A model generated the notes under the pieces. It saw only the letters and a program-made list of their open reading frames with translations, had not been told where the DNA came from and did no database searches. Below, piece by piece: positions 60,372-64,000 of a stretch of DNA of 64,000 nt. Position 1 is the first letter of the stretch. Each line of letters begins with the position of its first letter. Source of the stretch: Adenanthera pavonina (Eukaryota; Streptophyta; Magnoliopsida; Fabales; Fabaceae); the NCBI GenBank assembly GCA_026686845.1, contig JAIVEN010000020.1, positions 1,949,501 through 2,013,500 of the forward strand, given 5' to 3'. The translations under genes and the position numbers were made by a program.

Positions 60372-60439
60372 TAGTATAGTGGTGAGTATTCCCGCCTGTC
60401 ACGCGGGTGACCCGGGTTCGATCCCTGGCAACGGCGCCA
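60372..60439 (+). tRNA. tRNA-Asp(GUC) copy lacking its own 5' acceptor strand, with CCA
   Basis: From nucleotide 8 on it reads as plant tRNA-Asp: TAGTATAGTGGTGAG (D arm, A box), CCCGC-CTGTCAC-GCGGG (anticodon GTC), CCGGG-TTCGATC-CCTGG (T arm, B box, one mismatch), CAACGGC-G-CCA. The seven bases before it (CCGGGGA) belong to the PBS and do not pair with CAACGGC, so it should not mature as a tRNA. CCA is present here although plant tRNA genes do not encode it. The LTR on the right begins six bases after CCA, exactly as minus-strand DNA extended from the tRNA primer would. Confidence 0.85.
60422..60439 (-). promoter_or_regulatory. Primer binding site for tRNA-Asp (minus strand)
   Basis: Read on the minus strand, TGGCGCCGTTGCCAGGGA follows the full LTR after AGTTTT. 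It coincides with the 3' end of the tRNA-Asp copy. Confidence 0.85.
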
Positions 60440-60445
60440 AAAACT

Positions 60446-61732
60446 TGATCGGGATCCTGCAAGTGTACAGGGTCGATCGCAGTAATAAAAAGTCTCTGGA
60501 GTATTCCAGAGGTCGAACCTAAGGGAGGTTATGATTTACTCAATTAAATAATTTCAGTCAGAACAAACAATTTATGAAACGTTAATCAAATTCTAAACTA
60601 AGAGAAATTAACAATAAAAGTAAAGGTTTGAGTTTAAATCAATCACTGAGAGCGTTAGGGAATTGGGTTTCATCTTCCTGAAACAACTAAAGTTATTCTT
60701 AACTTGACTCCTTATAATTATAGTGACAGTTATTTCTAAATTATCCTAATTACCTTTCAGTCAATTAGTCTGTATTTAATTAGGTTTTAATTCACTCTCG
60801 TGCAACTAAAATTCCTAATTAAATCTTGAAGCTATAATTAAAATCACCATAAACACCTAATTCTATCCCTAGAATTATTGTTTATGTCTATCTCTTTAGG
60901 TTTGCTCTTCACCTTTCAGTCTATCAAGCTTACCCACAGAATGAATTTCATGGTGGCTAATCACAAAACCCACAATAAAGCACAAAAGAGATAGATATAA
61001 TCAAACATACATATATTGGAAAAATTCAATCATAAATAAGAGTCATAATCCATAGTAAACTCTAATTAATCCTAGTTAGACTACATCCCTATCCCTAACT
61101 GGGAAGATTAGCTACGCATAAACATAGTTCTTAAATTCAAAATAAGAGTAATCTCCCAAATCATCTTAACAAAATCTAAAGAAAGAAAAGTAGAAGAAGA
61201 ATGGATTGATTCAGCTTCACTACGCCTTTAGTACTCTCAGATTTGTCTTCAGAATACTCTTCTTAGCTCCAGAGAATTTGAGATAAATCTTCTAGGGCTC
61301 GTGATCGTACTTCTCTCTTTTTCTTCTTTTTAAAAACTTGTCTGTCCCAATATTATTCAGATTTTTCCTGAAAGATCCTTCACCTGGCGCCGGGTTATGT
61401 ATTTTTTTCTCCAGCCGGCGCCGGGTGAACAACGTAAAATTGTTTCTTCGTGATCCACCCGGTGCCGGGTCAACTCGCACTCTGAGCAGATCTCGCCTCC
61501 TCACCCGCGGCCGGGTGAGAGTAATAATTGGGAACCGGATGGATTTTTTTTTTCTGTGTCTTCTTGTCTTTTTCTTTCACTTTAAAATCTCCATTTGTCC
61601 TTCAAATTTTCCTGAAATGGAAATATATCTCAATTTAATTAGAATCATGCAAATTTGATATCAAAACTTAATATTTTTCAAGCAAAATAATATCAAATAT
61701 GGGTATTTTATAGGTATAAAATAGACATATCA
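60446..61732 (-). mobile_element. Full LTR of an Athila-type Ty3/gypsy element
   Basis: On the minus strand it begins TGATATGTC at 61732, directly after a purine-rich GTGTAGGGGGATT, and ends CCCGATCA at 60446; 1287 bp. As the element genes lie to the right, this is in the 3' LTR position, yet it is followed by a PBS as a 5' LTR would be. It contains four GC-rich palindromic motifs at 61381-61517. Confidence 0.85.
61381..61517. repeat. Four copies of a GC-rich palindromic motif in the LTR
   Basis: CACCTGGCGCCGGGTT (61381), GCCGGCGCCGGGTG (about 61413), CACCCGGTGCCGGGTC (61456) and CACCCGCGGCCGGGTG (61502) are variants of CACCCGGCGCCGGGTG, in otherwise AT-rich sequence. Confidence 0.85.
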
Positions 61733-63051
61733 AATCCCCCTACACTTGAATTTTTGCTTGTCCTCAAGCAAACACTAAGCATAAGATCAAAGAATTTTTC
61801 TACATAAAATTCACATCCACCTATTTCCAAAATTTAAGAACAACATACTACCTATCCAGTCAAAGAGCACAATATATAAATGAAATATTAAGCTCAATAT
61901 CCAGCCAATAAGTTCTTTCTCATATTCACTACCCAATGGTGTGTGTGTGCCAACCAAGCTATAATTAGTGTCAATAACCAGTCAGACAAGTGGATTGAAA
62001 ATTACAATACTTATTTAAGAACTTGCAACATCTCAATTTAAAATCATACGAGTATCAATTTAAGAACAGGAGATCCTCAGGTTTAATTTCATGCTCCAAG
62101 GCATTTTCTAATATTATTTTTCCCCACACATTTTGTGCTTCATTTTATCTGGGGATCATTGCTTTTTTTCGGCCGTCATGCGCCCTTTTTACGCGAAGGT
62201 CTCGCATTTGTGATGCGTACCCCCGGTTACTCAAGCTAACATCACTTTGGCACAAAGATGTCTTTGGCTCACTCATAGCTCACTTTGCATCTTTTGACGC
62301 GAAGGTCTCACATTTGTGATGCGTACCCCCGGTTATTCAGCACAGGTCGAACCAGTGGAGTGGATAATTTTTTTTTTTTTTCAGCTTCCTGAGTCATGTC
62401 TCACAAATGATAATACTCATAAATTCTAATTGAAACTAAGCAAGTTCAAAAATAAATATATAATTCACTATCTTACTTATTCGACTACTTATTTTCACCT
62501 CTCATAAGCTAGCTATTGTGCTCAATTTTGGGTTTCATGATTCCTTTCTTATTATAATTGGCTGTCTATCTCACTTAGTTAACAATGGAGCTTAAACTCA
62601 CGACTTTCAAGATAGTAATTATACTTAAATAGCAGGAAATAGATGATTGTCAATTTAAAAATAGAAATAAATGCAAAGAATAAATTAGAAAGTTTTCTAA
62701 TTTATGCCCCCCCCCCCCACACTTAGCACGAACACTGTCCTCAATGTTAAAAATGATAAACAAGACAAGTAAAAGGAAAACTAATACTTCCCTGACGTAT
62801 GCTGGTGGTGGTTCAGTTTTCTCTAAGCATTCTGCAACTGCATCTCAGGTACTATTCTGGTTATACAAAAACTCAAAGGGAAGGGGTGAAGTAGATCAAA
62901 AGACAATCAAAAGAAAAAAAATCTACTTAATTAGGAAAAAAAATGAAAAAGAAAGGGATAGACACTAGGACAAATAAAAACTAAATGATCGAAATCATGA
63001 TGGTGGAGACTGTCTGGCCTGGATCAGCTGATGTAGCAGCGCTTCAGTACG
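61733..63051 (-). mobile_element. Non-coding part of the Athila-type element next to its LTR
   Basis: Minus strand carries two polypurine-tract-like sites in the setting usual for this class: GGACAAGC...GTGTAGGGGGA just before the LTR, and GTGCTAAGTGTGGGGG near 62730-62707. A direct repeat (62191-62236 and 62297-62341, 106 bp apart, core 'cgcgaaggtctc(g/a)catttg') lies between. No open frame with recognisable domains. Confidence 0.65.
62191..62341 (+). repeat. 45-bp direct repeat, 106 bp apart
   Basis: The two copies share 'acgcgaaggtctc(g/a)cattt' and continue 'gtgatgcgtacccccggtta', each followed by TCA. Confidence 0.85.
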
Positions 63052-64000
63052 CTACCGATGCTCTTCATCTCTCCTATCACGTTCAGCTTGTTCTCGTCTC
63101 ATTTCCTCAATGGTCTTCTCCATGCGGGTGATCTTCTTGTAAAGGCGTTTCAGCAGGCTGCGCTTAGGTCGTGGTTGCTGAACCTGAACAGTTGGTTGTG
63201 ATGGTTCAGGTTCCTCAGCTGGTTGTTCTGGGGCAGCCTCAGCCTCAGCAGTATCTTGTGCTTCGGGCACTGGCGGTGGTGGTCCTTCACCTCTTCTTCT
63301 CCAAACCCCATTCAGTTTTATATATCCCAGGGAACCAAGTGTCTTCTCAGATAGTACGTCATTATCCGTTGGCGTTCTAGCGACCTCCCCACTCACATCA
63401 ACTCCCGCAGCCTCCATCAAAACATTAATCAGAACAGGAAATAAGAAGGCCGTCTTTTTCTGTTTGGCCTGGACGACTTCCCTGATAGAGCGGATGATGA
63501 TATGGGCCAGTGGTATCCCTGGAATATTACCCATACCGTGTGTCATCTTATGGAGGAAGTACAAGTCGGTGAATCGTACTTCATTCAGACTGCTTGCGCG
63601 CGGTATGATATTGAAGCTCATGAAATATACAAGTAACCTGTGAGGAATGGCCAAAGACTTTGCAAGAAGGGCTTGCCTTTGAGTACCTCTGGTGGATGCC
63701 CACTGGATCTGAAGATCGTTCATGGCGTGGAGAATATTCCAAGTGGGATCCGAAGAAATCTAATCTCCAGTAGAGTTGAAAATAGGACCCTGTTGAGGAA
63801 GTCCTAAGAGCTGAGATAACCTCTCAGGTGTGATGATTACCGGAGTTCCCTTGACTGATGAAACTATGCTCTGTTCAGTTTTCAAGTCCTTCTGTTCAAT
63901 GTTGGCATAGAATTGTTTAACCAAGTCGGGGTAGTGAGGGCCATATAATATGAGAATACCGCCCCATCCAAGTCGTTGATAGAATTGGCTCAGATGAAAT
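63052..64000 (-). pseudogene. Additional (envelope-position) ORF of the Athila-type element, partial
   Basis: Minus frame 63723-63052 continues upstream across a TAG near 63763 and leaves the window. The upstream part reads YGPHYPDLVKQFYANI and VIITPERLSQLLGLPQ, then, after the stop, MNDLQIQWASTRGTQRQALL, HRLLVYFMSFNIIPRASSLN and GIPLAHIIIRSIREVV. A P/E/A-rich spacer follows, and a basic, coiled-coil-like end (LLKRLYKKITRMEKTIEEMR). It matches the 'putative plant transposon protein' domain of gypsy elements and resembles the ORF at 33625-35810 in the copia element. No signal peptide or membrane segment is visible in this part. Function unknown. Confidence 0.7.

Noticed and set aside
60372..60439. 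Functional nuclear tRNA-Asp gene
   Set aside because: The 5' acceptor strand is replaced by PBS sequence and CCA is present; both sides are LTR, so a reverse-transcription product fits better.
1..64000. CRISPR arrays, bacterial operons, phage modules or toxin systems
   Set aside because: No spaced short repeats with unique spacers, no ribosome-binding-site gene clusters; introns and plant transposons show nuclear plant DNA.

Overview
The window looks like nuclear DNA of a flowering plant, most likely a eudicot. The intergenic DNA is AT-rich, the genes have GT-AG introns, and nested LTR retrotransposons, L1- and RTE-type LINEs, hAT remnants and Tourist-like MITEs fill most of the space. I cannot name the species. 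No bacterial or viral gene cluster, CRISPR array or plasmid feature is visible.

Only two loci look like host genes. On the minus strand at 19828-22254 is a two-exon gene for an acidic/basic protein of about 275 residues that I do not recognise. On the plus strand at 45596-52386 are twelve exons of an ASNSD1-like protein (class II glutamine amidotransferase fused to an asparagine synthetase domain). Its last coding exon(s) are not visible: DNA downstream is a transposon nest. Three broken gene pieces are also present: an NTF2-domain (G3BP-like) first exon near 9.4 kb, two exons of a class-3 lipase near 23.3-23.6 kb, and a tRNA-Thr-like sequence at 45.4 kb.

Region by region: 1-8.2 kb is a decayed Ty3/gypsy-like element split by a 4.1-kb solo LTR (1820-5932, duplicated target ATTCG). 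8.2-19.8 kb is AT-rich and nearly gene-free; it holds a MITE whose empty site is preserved in a nearby duplicate, a 1.7-kb tandem duplication whose second copy carries two insertions, and a 69-bp triplicate minisatellite. 19.8-26.5 kb has the small gene, the lipase fragment, a 66-bp duplication beside a palindrome, two Tourist-like MITEs back to back, and a LINE 3' fragment. 27.3-45.0 kb is one L1-type LINE (minus strand) cut between ORF1 and ORF2 by a 12.06-kb Ty1/copia Sirevirus-like element (31510-43566) with two LTRs, PBS, PPT and target duplication CAATT. 45.4-52.4 kb is the ASNSD1-like gene. 53.4-55.9 kb is a second solo LTR (duplicated target GATTT), followed by two converging hAT-type fragments (55.9-58.3 kb) and an RTE-type LINE 3' end (58.67-59.22 kb). 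60.0-64.0 kb belongs to an Athila-type Ty3/gypsy element on the minus strand that runs off the window.

The most unusual object is at 60009-61732. A truncated LTR on the plus strand and a full LTR on the minus strand face each other, and what joins them is a near-complete sense copy of tRNA-Asp(GUC), the primer tRNA of this element class. One LTR extends directly from the tRNA CCA end, as primed minus-strand DNA would. The other LTR joins the tRNA body exactly at the end of its 18-nt primer binding site. It reads like a frozen, aberrant reverse-transcription intermediate.
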